A stretch of DNA of 64,000 nucleotides from Chryseobacterium gallinarum. GTDB taxonomy: Bacteria > Bacteroidota > Bacteroidia > Flavobacteriales > Weeksellaceae. The stretch lies in NCBI RefSeq assembly GCF_001021975.1, contig NZ_CP009928.1, positions 558,001 through 622,000 of the forward strand, read 5' to 3'. The position numbers and the translations under genes are program-made. Below the pieces are notes generated by a model. It ran no database searches, was not told the origin of the DNA, and saw only the letters and a list, made by a program, of their open reading frames with translations. Shown here one piece after another: positions 46,648 through 54,635 of the stretch (its first letter is position 1; each line of letters opens with the position of its first letter).

Positions 46648-47538
46648 TTAAGAAAGGAAATCTGATATTCTGGGTAGTCCTGTCTGTGATCCTTTACCTC
46701 CTGAAACCCGTGATGAAACTTCGTTTCCGAACTTCACACAATCTTCTACAGAATTTCCATGACACAATGCAATGGCAAATCCTGAAGTAAAAGCGTCTCC
46801 CATTCCCATCTTATAAACGGTTTCATCCCTATCATTTCTGTAATATTTCATTTCTGTCCCATCAAAATAAATAGTAGAATTGGTATCATCTCTCACAAAC
46901 ACCTTATTAAAATATCTGGTAAGAATCTCCTCTCTTTTCTCTTCTCCAAAAATGATATAAAGTTCACTGCTTTTCGCTACAATAAAATCAACATTTTCAA
47001 TAATATCATTGCTGATTCTCATCGCAGGTGAAGCATACAAGCCTACTTTTATACCATATTTCTTGGCTTTTTTAACGGTATATTCTACAACATCCATTGA
47101 AACCTCAAGCTGTACCAAAACCATATCTGCCGTATGAAAGTACCGGTCTGCCTCATCTATATGTGCCTTACTCAGATATTTATTAGCCGCAGGAACCACT
47201 ACAATAGCAGCATTTCCGTTGGAAGTTGTCACATAAGCAGTTCCTGTAGATTCTTTATCGGTTTCATGAACAAACCCCACGTTGACATTTTCACTCACGA
47301 GGTTTCTCATAATCTGCTGTCCTAAAGGATCCATTCCCACGCAGCCGATAAAATAGACACTCGCGCCCAGTCTTGCGGTACCTACTGCCTGATTGGCTCC
47401 TTTACCTCCAAAATAACTGTCTGAATTAACAGCTAAAACAGTTTCATTAGGTAAAGGAAGTTTTTCGGTTTCCAAAACCAGGTCTATTGAGGAACTTCCT
47501 ACAACAATAATTTTGGGTTGCTCTGATGAAAATTTCAT
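46648..47538 (-). CDS. PfkB-family carbohydrate kinase (ribokinase-like)
   Basis: A 296-residue kinase. YFGGKGANQAVGTARLGA is the N-terminal PfkB signature, and SSSIDLVLETEKLPLPNET matches the ribokinase substrate region. The second signature reads KMGMGDAFTSGFA instead of DTTGAGDTF: the catalytic aspartate is kept but the anion-hole alanine is methionine and the DT pair is missing. Phosphorylation of ribose or a related sugar is likely but not certain. No sugar transporter is adjacent. Confidence 0.85.
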   Translation of the reverse strand: MKFSSEQPKIIVVGSSSIDLVLETEKLPLPNETVLAVNSDSYFGGKGANQAVGTARLGASVYFIGCVGMDPLGQQIMRNLVSENVNVGFVHETDKESTGTAYVTTSNGNAAIVVVPAANKYLSKAHIDEADRYFHTADMVLVQLEVSMDVVEYTVKKAKKYGIKVGLYASPAMRISNDIIENVDFIVAKSSELYIIFGEEKREEILTRYFNKVFVRDDTNSTIYFDGTEMKYYRNDRDETVYKMGMGDAFTSGFAIALCHGNSVEDCVKFGNEVSSRVSGGKGSQTGLPRISDFLS

Positions 47539-47603
47539 TGTGTTTTATATTGGTTTAAGTTTATAACACTCCAAAATGGTTTCTCAAAAATAACTATTTT
47601 TAA

Positions 47604-48239
47604 TTAACTTATTTCAATAAATTCAGTAATTATCTTTACCGGGGTCTGATCTTTACCGTAAGCGATATAGCTTGCATAAAAACCTTCCCCATACCCGGTT
47701 TCAAAAGCAAATATGGTTCCAGGATGTGATTCTGAAGGCTTCAGGAAGGCATATTGATCTATCGCCCCGTTCTCATCAAAAAAGTGCTCATGGAAAAATT
47801 CCTCGTAGATTCCCATAAAATCCACTCCTTTGTTACGATACAGTTTTTGCTCCAGTTCATTAAGCTTAGCCTGGGTCTCCACATCCATAAAACAACCCAT
47901 TCCACTTTCTACAGGATATCCGAAGACTTCTCCTTCCGCTAAATCTTTTACATGCTGCCCTGCAGTAGTTGCCAGTTTCCATTCTGTGATTTCTCCTGTA
48001 TTGAAAATAATTTCCGAGTAGGCAACACAGTTGCTGTCTCTCTCTTTATGCAAAATAACAGGAAAATCTCCTTTTGGAAATTCTGTAGAAAAAGGCAGCA
48101 TATCATTGGTGATCAGGGGATCACAAGCTACCAGTTTCCCACTGGAAAGGTAAATCTTCCCCACCTCAAAACTCTCCAGCAACGGACTTTCCACAAAGTC
48201 TTTTGAAAATAATTTTTGTATGTTTTCTATATGTGTCAT
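47604..48239 (-). CDS. DUF4241 domain protein
   Basis: A 211-residue cytoplasmic protein. The features LSSGKLVACDPLI, VESGMGCFMD and FETGYGEGFYASYIAYGKD match the DUF4241 family as I recall it. The function of this family is unknown. It is on the same strand as the kinase gene, 65 bases away, with no terminator seen between them. Confidence 0.78.
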   Translation of the reverse strand: MTHIENIQKLFSKDFVESPLLESFEVGKIYLSSGKLVACDPLITNDMLPFSTEFPKGDFPVILHKERDSNCVAYSEIIFNTGEITEWKLATTAGQHVKDLAEGEVFGYPVESGMGCFMDVETQAKLNELEQKLYRNKGVDFMGIYEEFFHEHFFDENGAIDQYAFLKPSESHPGTIFAFETGYGEGFYASYIAYGKDQTPVKIITEFIEIS

Positions 48240-48442
48240 TTAATTTATTATTTGTTCTCTATGTCAGGCTGAGTAGAGCCCGGGTCTTCCTGATCTTCTT
48301 TACTAAAAATATCAGAATGAATTCATTTTGACAAATAGACAATTCTTTTTAATTTATCCCAATTATCATTTATAATTGCTTCTTTGTACACCAGCCTTTC
48401 ACTTGTTTCTCAAACGTTACCGCTTGATTGATATCATTAAAC

Positions 48443-48481
48443 ATATAAAAGAAGACTAGTTCAACCGGCCTTCTTTTATAT
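48443..48481 (-). terminator. Probable valS terminator
   Basis: ATATAAAAGAAG (48443-48454) pairs with CTTCTTTTATAT (48470-48481) over 12 bases around a 15-base loop, 38 bases after the valS stop. Confidence 0.6.
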
Positions 48482-48518
48482 GTATACTTTCAGGAAATTT
48501 ACCTGATTGATTTTTTAA

Positions 48519-51134
48519 TTACAAACTTTTCAGCTTCTCTTCCAGGATCGCAATCTTGTCAAGAGCATCTTTTTGTTTCTTACGTTCTACCTCCACGATT
48601 TCAGGTTTGGCATTGGCAACAAACTTTTCGTTTGAAAGTTTCTTTTCTACAGAAACTAAAAATCCTTTTAAATATTTTAATTCTTCCTCCGTTTTGGCTT
48701 TTTCTTCACCAAGGTCCAGGTTTTCGCTTAAAGGAATAGAAACTTCAGTAGCTCCTACCAGGAATGTAAAGCTTGGCTTATCTGTTTTCTGTCCGAAATG
48801 GATTTCAGAAATATTAGCCAGTTTTCTTACTACCGCCTCATTCGCAAATTCTGATGCATTGGTATAAACCTCAGCCGCTTCTCTCGGGGAAATTCCTTTT
48901 GTCTGGCGGTAATTTCTAACTCCTGAAATCAGTTCTGACGCGGTTTCAAAGTTTTTAATAATAGCCTCATCATACTCACCGGCTTCTTTCTGTTGGGCAA
49001 TCACCAAAGCTTCCTCAATATTTCTCTCCGAAATAGTCTGCCACAATTCTTCCGTTAAGAAAGGCATGAAAGGATGCAGCAGTTTCATCAGCTCTTCAAA
49101 GAAATATATTGTTTTATGGTAAACTTCCTTGGAAATACCTTCTCCGTAATTAGGCTTAATTGCTTCAAGGTACCATCCGCAAAAATCGTCCCAAATTAAT
49201 TTATAAATCAGGTGCAGTGCATCAGAAATTCTGAATTTCTCAAACTGGTCGTTGATTTCTGCAATTGTTTTATTTAATTTATTTTCAAACCATTCTATTG
49301 TCTGGTTCTCCGTTAAATTAGCCGTTTTGTCTTCATGATTCCACATATTGATCAAACGGAAAGCATTCCAGATCTTCGTCATGAAGTTTCTTCCCTGAAG
49401 CATCAGATCTTCATCAAAAAGGAGATCATTTCCAGCAGCAGAGCTCAACAGAATACCTACTCGCACCCCGTCTGCACCATATTTTTCCATCAGTTCAAGC
49501 GGATCCGGAGAGTTTCCTAAAGATTTTGACATCTTCCTTCTCTGCTTATCTCTTACAATTCCTGTAAAATATACATTTTTGAACGGAACTTCTTTTCTGT
49601 ATTCCAGTCCGGCCATGATCATTCTTGCTACCCAGAAGAAAATAATATCAGGTGCCGTAACCAGATCTGAAGTCGGATAATAATAATTGATATCTTTATT
49701 ATCAGGATCAAGCACCCCATCAAATACAGACATTGGCCATAACCATGAAGAGAACCAGGTGTCTAATGCATCATTATCCTGAGTGAGGTTCTCTGCTGAT
49801 AATTCCTTATTTCCTGTTTTTTGTTTTGCCAGTTCCAAAGCTTCTTCTTTAGTCTCAGCCACTACAAAATCTTCATCTCCTGTGCCATAATAGTAGGCAG
49901 GTATCTGCTGACCCCACCAAAGCTGTCGGGAAATATTCCAGTCACGGATGTTTTCCATCCAGTGTTTGTAAGTATTTTTAAATTTCTCAGGATAGAACTT
50001 CACTTCGTCATTCATCACGACATCCAGTGCAGGCTGAGCAATTTCAGACATTTTCAAGAACCATTGAACGGAAACCTTAGGCTCAATAACAGCCCCTGTT
50101 CTTTCAGAAGTTCCCACTTTATTCACATAATCTTCTGACTTTAACAAAAGATCTTTTTCTTCCAGTTCTTTAGCGATTTGTTTTCTGACTTCAAATCTGT
50201 TTTTCCCTGCATAATGTAAACCATGTTCGTTCAGATTTCCATCATCATCTAGCGCATCAATCATTTTGAGCTGATGCTTCTGTCCGATCTCGTAGTCATT
50301 GGTATCGTGTGCCGGAGTGATTTTCAAAGCTCCCGTTCCGAACTCAATATCTACATATTCGTCCTCAATAATAGGAATTACTCTGTTGACAATCGGGACA
50401 ATTACGTTCTTACCTTTCAGATGGGCGTATCTCTCATCATTAGGGTTGATACATACTGCCGTATCTCCAAAAATAGTCTCAGGACGCGTCGTTGCAACTG
50501 AAAGAAACTCTTCTGACCCTTCAATTTTATATTTAAGGAAATACAGTTTTCCGTTTTGTTCTTTAAAAATAACCTCTTCATCAGAAATATTGGTTTTCGC
50601 CTCAGGATCCCAGTTTACCATTCTGTAGCCTCTATAGATCAGTCCTTTATTATAAAGGTCTACAAAGCTCCTGATCACCTGCTGAGAAAGCTTATCCTCC
50701 ATGGTAAAACGGGTTCTGTCCCAATCACATGAACATCCTAATTTTTTTAGCTGTTCAAGAATAGTTCCCCCATACTTATGGGTCCATTCCCAGGCGTGCT
50801 CCAAGAATTGTTCACGGGTAATATCTGACTTATTGACTCCTTCAGACTTCAATTTAGCAACAACTTTAGCTTCGGTAGCAATGGAAGCATGATCTGTTCC
50901 CGGAACCCAACAGGCATTAAACCCCCGCATTCTTGCACGACGGACCAGAACATCTTGAATGGTATTGTTCAGCATATGCCCCATGTGTAAAATCCCCGTA
51001 ACATTTGGCGGAGGAATTACCACGGTATATGGTGGTTTGTCATTAGGCTCTGAATGGAAGTATTTGTTTTCCAACCAGTAGTTATACCATTTTTGTTCTG
51101 TTTCCTGTGGATTATATTTTTCTGAAATCTGCAT
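48519..51134 (-). CDS. valS: Valyl-tRNA synthetase
   Basis: An 871-residue class I synthetase. The HIGH-type motif is PPNVTGILHMGHMLN at about residue 48, and KMSKS lies near residue 533 (RRKMSKSLGNSPDP). The editing domain has VATTRPETIFGDTAV. The C-terminal 70 residues form a coiled coil, as in bacterial ValRS. It charges tRNA-Val. A TATTTTTG promoter element lies 29 bases upstream. Confidence 0.97.
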   Translation of the reverse strand: MQISEKYNPQETEQKWYNYWLENKYFHSEPNDKPPYTVVIPPPNVTGILHMGHMLNNTIQDVLVRRARMRGFNACWVPGTDHASIATEAKVVAKLKSEGVNKSDITREQFLEHAWEWTHKYGGTILEQLKKLGCSCDWDRTRFTMEDKLSQQVIRSFVDLYNKGLIYRGYRMVNWDPEAKTNISDEEVIFKEQNGKLYFLKYKIEGSEEFLSVATTRPETIFGDTAVCINPNDERYAHLKGKNVIVPIVNRVIPIIEDEYVDIEFGTGALKITPAHDTNDYEIGQKHQLKMIDALDDDGNLNEHGLHYAGKNRFEVRKQIAKELEEKDLLLKSEDYVNKVGTSERTGAVIEPKVSVQWFLKMSEIAQPALDVVMNDEVKFYPEKFKNTYKHWMENIRDWNISRQLWWGQQIPAYYYGTGDEDFVVAETKEEALELAKQKTGNKELSAENLTQDNDALDTWFSSWLWPMSVFDGVLDPDNKDINYYYPTSDLVTAPDIIFFWVARMIMAGLEYRKEVPFKNVYFTGIVRDKQRRKMSKSLGNSPDPLELMEKYGADGVRVGILLSSAAGNDLLFDEDLMLQGRNFMTKIWNAFRLINMWNHEDKTANLTENQTIEWFENKLNKTIAEINDQFEKFRISDALHLIYKLIWDDFCGWYLEAIKPNYGEGISKEVYHKTIYFFEELMKLLHPFMPFLTEELWQTISERNIEEALVIAQQKEAGEYDEAIIKNFETASELISGVRNYRQTKGISPREAAEVYTNASEFANEAVVRKLANISEIHFGQKTDKPSFTFLVGATEVSIPLSENLDLGEEKAKTEEELKYLKGFLVSVEKKLSNEKFVANAKPEIVEVERKKQKDALDKIAILEEKLKSL

Positions 51135-51162
51135 AAATTCTATTTCTTTGGCTTACAATTTG

Positions 51163-51170
51163 CAAAAATA
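51163..51170 (-). promoter_or_regulatory. Putative valS promoter -7 element
   Basis: TATTTTTG on the minus strand matches TAnnTTTG, 29 bases before the valS start. It is divergent from the promoter of the DUF1573 gene. Confidence 0.5.
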
Positions 51171-51212
51171 GTCTAAAGAAAAAAATTTTTAAGCATGAAT
51201 TAAAATAATTTT

Positions 51213-51220
51213 TAACTTTG
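51213..51220 (+). promoter_or_regulatory. Putative promoter of the DUF1573 gene
   Basis: TAACTTTG matches TAnnTTTG, 43 bases before the chosen start. Its position inside the longer in-frame ORF supports the internal start. Confidence 0.55.
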
Positions 51221-51262
51221 TTTCACAAAACTTATCTAACAAACATATTAACATTCAAGAAT

Positions 51263-51727
51263 ATGAAGAAATTAATCGCAGGAATTGCATTATTCGGAAC
51301 ATTTGCCTTTGCATCTGCACAAACGATTACGTTTGATAAAACTACTTTCGACTACGGTAATATTAAACCTAATGCCGACGGTACAAGATTCTTTACGGTA
51401 ACGAACACAGGTGATAAGCCTTTAATCCTTTCTAATGTAAAACCATCTTGCGGATGTACTACACCAGAATTTAGTCAGGATCCGATCATGCCGGGAAAGT
51501 CTGCTAAGATCAAAGTTGGATACAACACTGCTCTTAACGGACCTTTCAACAAAATGATTGAGGTTTTCTCTAATGACCCTGCTAACAGCAGAAGCGTAAT
51601 CTACATTAAAGGTAATGTAGACCCTAATGCTCCTGAGCCAAAAGTACTGACTCCTGCAGAGCAGAAAGAAGCTGCAAAAGCAGAGAAAAAAGCTGCGAAA
51701 CTAGCTAAAAAAGCTGCCGCGAAGTAA
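51263..51727 (+). CDS. DUF1573 periplasmic protein
   Basis: About 154 residues from the ATG at 51263, which gives a signal peptide (LIAGIALFGTFAFASAQ). The DUF1573 domain follows with ITFDKTTFDYGNIKPNADG and VKPSCGCTTPEFS, then an Ala/Lys-rich tail from about residue 130. The family has an Ig-like fold and is common in Bacteroidota, with no settled function. The repeated Lys/Ala tail may bind nucleic acid or cell-surface polymers; that is inference. Confidence 0.87.
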   Translation: MKKLIAGIALFGTFAFASAQTITFDKTTFDYGNIKPNADGTRFFTVTNTGDKPLILSNVKPSCGCTTPEFSQDPIMPGKSAKIKVGYNTALNGPFNKMIEVFSNDPANSRSVIYIKGNVDPNAPEPKVLTPAEQKEAAKAEKKAAKLAKKAAAK

Positions 51728-51749
51728 TCTTTACTAAAAAAAATAAAGG

Positions 51750-51775
51750 AACCGTCTCTATTGAGGCGGTTTTTT
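51750..51775 (+). terminator. Terminator of the DUF1573 gene
   Basis: AACCGTCTC/GAGGCGGTT stem with one G-T pair and a four-base loop, followed by six T residues. Confidence 0.85.
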
Positions 51776-51794
51776 GTTATATTTAAATAATTAT

Positions 51795-51830
51795 TGGGCT
51801 GGGCTGAAGCCCTCCTATTGATGTTGATAT
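51795..51830. repeat. Probable intergenic palindromic repeat
   Basis: A GGGCT-GA-AGCCC hairpin (51801-51812) followed by TCCTATTGATGTTGATAT. It resembles, from memory, short intergenic repeats in Chryseobacterium genomes. Only one copy is seen in this window. Confidence 0.35.
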
Positions 51831-51861
51831 CCGGATGGATAATAGTTATTTAACAATAAGA

Positions 51862-51917
51862 TCTTTTATCTTTTATCTTTTATCTTTTATCTTTTATCTT
51901 TTATCTTTTATCTTTAA
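51862..51917 (+). repeat. Heptanucleotide tandem repeat upstream of PPK2
   Basis: Seven perfect copies of TCTTTTA (51862-51910) plus a partial copy TCTTTAA end 16 bases before the PPK2 start codon. Such runs are prone to slipped-strand length change. Confidence 0.9.
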
Positions 51918-51932
51918 ATAAAAAACATATAT

Positions 51933-52802
51933 ATGGACACCAATTTCTCAGATGACTTTAAAATAAATGGAAAATTTTCAATTAAAAAAACACCTACCGC
52001 ATATAAAGGAAAGCTTACCAAGGAAGAAGGAGCTCAGTTATTAATTAAGGAAAAGGAAAAACTCCGTGAATTGCAGGAGAAGCTTTATGCTGACGGAAGC
52101 CAGTCTCTTTTAGTGGTATTGCAGGCGATGGATGCAGCCGGAAAAGATAGTATGATAGAACATGTTTTCGGCGGGGTCAATCCACAAGGATGTAATGTCA
52201 CCAGCTTTAAAACACCTAGCTCCAAAGAATATTCCCACGATTTTTTATGGAGGCATTACCTTGCACTGCCAGAGAAAGGAATGATAGGAATCTTTAACCG
52301 CTCCCATTATGAAAGTGTATTAGTCTGCAAAGTACACCCAGAATATAATTTAAGTGAAAAAACATGGTCTTCTGTAAAAGATTTTGACAATACATTCTGG
52401 GAAAACCGGTATGAAAGCATCCGAAATTTTGAAAAGCATCTTTCACAAAACGGGACCACTATTATTAAAATATTCCTGAATGTCTCGAAGGATGAACAAA
52501 AGAAAAGGCTTCTTGACAGGATCAACGAACAGGAAAAAAACTGGAAATTCTCTACAGGAGACCTTCCTGAAAGAGCTTTATTTGACAAATACATGGATTG
52601 TTATGAGACCGCAATCAACGAAACCGCCAAAGATTATGCTCCGTGGTATGTACTTCCTGCTGACAATAAATGGTTTGCCAGAGTAGCAGCAATACAGATC
52701 ATTATAGATACGCTGGAAAAAATGAACCTGAAATATCCGCAACTTTCCGACAAAGAAAAGCAAGGCCTCATTGATGCTAAAAGTACTCTTGAAAATGAAT
52801 AA
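51933..52802 (+). CDS. Polyphosphate kinase 2 family protein
   Basis: A 289-residue PPK2-family phosphotransferase. The Walker A-like MDAAGKDS is at residues 66-73, then FGGVNPQGCNVTSFK, and the lid region FNRSHYESVLV near residue 122. These enzymes use polyphosphate to phosphorylate nucleotides, or the reverse; the MDAAGKDS form with this size suits the AMP/ADP-phosphorylating groups. The gene is preceded by the 7-bp tandem repeat and followed by a hairpin shared with the convergent RNase P RNA gene. Confidence 0.9.
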   Translation: MDTNFSDDFKINGKFSIKKTPTAYKGKLTKEEGAQLLIKEKEKLRELQEKLYADGSQSLLVVLQAMDAAGKDSMIEHVFGGVNPQGCNVTSFKTPSSKEYSHDFLWRHYLALPEKGMIGIFNRSHYESVLVCKVHPEYNLSEKTWSSVKDFDNTFWENRYESIRNFEKHLSQNGTTIIKIFLNVSKDEQKKRLLDRINEQEKNWKFSTGDLPERALFDKYMDCYETAINETAKDYAPWYVLPADNKWFARVAAIQIIIDTLEKMNLKYPQLSDKEKQGLIDAKSTLENE

Positions 52803-52805
52803 ATA

Positions 52806-52840
52806 ATCAAAGCTTCCCAATCGAATCAGGAAGCTTTGAT
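52806..52840. terminator. Hairpin between PPK2 and the RNase P RNA gene
   Basis: A 12-base perfect stem (ATCAAAGCTTCC/GGAAGCTTTGAT) with an 11-base loop between two convergent genes. No strong T-run follows, so efficiency is uncertain. Confidence 0.65.
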
Positions 52841-52869
52841 CATATTTATCTCTAAATAACTTAAAAACA

Positions 52870-53190
52870 CGAGAAAATCTATAAGCCGGATTCTGTACTT
52901 CCGAAGAAGTGCCTGTTATTTATCTACGCCTTACATTACTGCAAGACTTGAGCTGATTACCCCTCGGCTTTCAGGACGAGCCACCCCTATTTCCATTACT
53001 GAAAAGAACCGATATACTTACCATTGCACCGCAAAGAGTTTACCTGGTTTCACTACAGCCGAACTGTACCTGCTTTCTGTTGCACTTGTCCTACCCTCGC
53101 GGGTGACGGATGTTATCCGCTTTGCTGCTCTATGGTGTCCGGACTTTCCTACCTCCCGTAGAACGGGAAATCAACAGGCCGACTTTCTCG
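52870..53190 (-). ncRNA. rnpB: RNase P RNA, bacterial type A
   Basis: On the minus strand the conserved blocks appear in order: GGAGGTAGGAAAGTCCGGAC near the 5' end, then GCGAGGGTAGGACAAGTGC, then ACAGAATCCGGCTTATAG near the 3' end. The ends are set by pairing of CGAGAAA (5', 53184-53190) with TTTCTCG (3', 52870-52876) as helix P1. The length of 321 nt is normal. It is the catalytic RNA for 5' maturation of tRNAs. A TATCTTTG element lies just upstream. Confidence 0.95.
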
Positions 53191-53196
53191 CGGATG

Positions 53197-53204
53197 CAAA
53201 GATA
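53197..53204 (-). promoter_or_regulatory. Promoter -7 element of rnpB
   Basis: TATCTTTG on the minus strand matches TAnnTTTG and sits about seven bases before the 5' end inferred from helix P1. Confidence 0.65.
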
Positions 53205-53417
53205 CGGAATTTTGGAGAGGCGGAAAAAAGAAAGAACAAAAAAGACAATAAATCAAATAAATTGTAGTGATCGGATACTAAAAGCTTTTTATGGATTCTT
53301 ATGTTTAAAAATTTGCTTAATTTCTTTAGCATTAAGCTTTTTCGCCATTTTACTATTTTGCCATAATTATTCTTCACCAATTACCGCATTATTATTATCT
53401 TCGTGCATTATATTTCT

Positions 53418-53909
53418 ATGAATTCCAGAGAAAAAGAGTTTGCGCAGCTTATCAAAGATAATCAGGGTCTGATTATCAAAGTTTCGCGCTTATATACGAA
53501 TTCTCTTGAAGATGAAGAGGACCTTTTTCAGGAAATCGTATTACAGCTTTGGAGAAGCTATGATTCTTTTAAAGGAAATTCCAAAATTTCTACCTGGATG
53601 TACCGTGTTGCACTTAATACTGCCATTACCCTCTTCAGAAAAAAAAGCAAAAGCCTTCAAACGAATGAACTGGACATTAACCACAGAGATTTTGTGGAAG
53701 ACGATGATGAGAAACAACAACAAATATCACTTTTATATACTGTAATCAAGACTCTTCCCAATATAGAAAGAGCCATTGTCATGATGTATCTTGACGATCT
53801 GCCTTACAAGGATATTGCAGAAAACCTTGGGATCACTGAGGTTAATGCACGTGTAAAAATGAACAGATTAAAGAAAACCCTTAAAGAACAGATGGAAAAA
53901 TATGCCTGA
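53418..53909 (+). CDS. ECF-type RNA polymerase sigma factor
   Basis: About 163 residues from the ATG at 53418 (MNSREKEFAQLI). Region 2 is visible in EDEEDLFQEIVLQLWRSYDSF and STWMYRVALNTAI. Region 4 is IERAIVMMYLDDLPYKDIAENLG followed by the helix-turn-helix ITEVNARVKMNRLK, split here by ordinary linker residues. It should direct RNA polymerase to a small regulon. The next gene overlaps it by eight bases and is a likely membrane regulator. A TATCTTCG sequence at 53396-53403 is one mismatch from the -7 consensus. Confidence 0.9.
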   Translation: MNSREKEFAQLIKDNQGLIIKVSRLYTNSLEDEEDLFQEIVLQLWRSYDSFKGNSKISTWMYRVALNTAITLFRKKSKSLQTNELDINHRDFVEDDDEKQQQISLLYTVIKTLPNIERAIVMMYLDDLPYKDIAENLGITEVNARVKMNRLKKTLKEQMEKYA

Positions 53910-54576
53910 ATTTGATTTAGATAGCTTTAAGAAAACATGGCAGGAGCAGCCTGTCCAGCCAAAATATGACAACCGTGAGATTCTTCAGATGTTGAATAAG
54001 AAGTCACGTAATTATGTGAAATATATTTTCTGGATCAGTGTTGTTGAATTTTTATTCTTTTCCGTACTGGGATTATTCTATTTCTTTCAGGAAGAAGAAT
54101 CTGACAGTTTCCGAAATGTGCTGGAAAGGCTGGGAGCGCAGGAGGCTCCTGAGGTGGAAAGTAATTTTGGCCATGTTTATTTAGCAATAAAAATTCTGAG
54201 TTTATTAATTACAGCGTATTTTGTGCTGAAATTTTATCAGAATTATCGCAAAATCAAAATTGAAGAAAACCTGAAAGGATTCATTACGAGAATCATCAAG
54301 TTCAAAAAAACAGTGAATGCATTTATCCTGATCAGTATCGTTTTGCTTCTTACGTTTACCTTTGTATTGATAGCATTTATATTTTATACTTTAAATTCTC
54401 AGAATATTCAGCCTACCAACTCCAATCTTACCATTATTATTGTTGGTATTGTTGTCAGTACTTTGCTGGCTGTATCCATGATCTGGTTATATTACAGACT
54501 TGTTTATGGCAGTATTATTAAAAAGCTTGATAAAAATCTGAAACAGCTTAAGGAGATTGATTCACAGGAAAATTAA
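53902..54576 (+). CDS. Membrane protein, possible anti-sigma partner
   Basis: A 224-residue protein. The N-terminal 45 residues are soluble (PEFDLDSFKKTWQEQPV), then four hydrophobic segments follow: IFWISVVEFLFFSVLGLFYF, VYLAIKILSLLITAYFVL, AFILISIVLLLTFTFVLIAF and LTIIIVGIVVSTLLAVSMIW. No zinc-binding anti-sigma HxxxCxxC motif is present. The eight-base overlap with the sigma gene and the short cytoplasmic N-terminus suggest that it holds the sigma factor at the membrane. This is inference from context. Confidence 0.7.
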   Translation: MPEFDLDSFKKTWQEQPVQPKYDNREILQMLNKKSRNYVKYIFWISVVEFLFFSVLGLFYFFQEEESDSFRNVLERLGAQEAPEVESNFGHVYLAIKILSLLITAYFVLKFYQNYRKIKIEENLKGFITRIIKFKKTVNAFILISIVLLLTFTFVLIAFIFYTLNSQNIQPTNSNLTIIIVGIVVSTLLAVSMIWLYYRLVYGSIIKKLDKNLKQLKEIDSQEN

Positions 54577-54599
54577 TGTATATTGTTCGTAGTTAAAGA

Positions 54600-54607
54600 T
54601 ATATTTG
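54600..54607 (+). promoter_or_regulatory. Putative promoter of the acyl-CoA synthetase gene
   Basis: TATATTTG matches TAnnTTTG, 29 bases before the start codon and after the stop of the sigma operon. Confidence 0.45.
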
Positions 54608-54635
54608 TTAATTTTAGTTAACCAAATCTTATACT

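Noticed and set aside
53110..53421. Plus-strand 103-residue ORF
   Set aside because: It lies antisense to the RNase P RNA and has no domain features.
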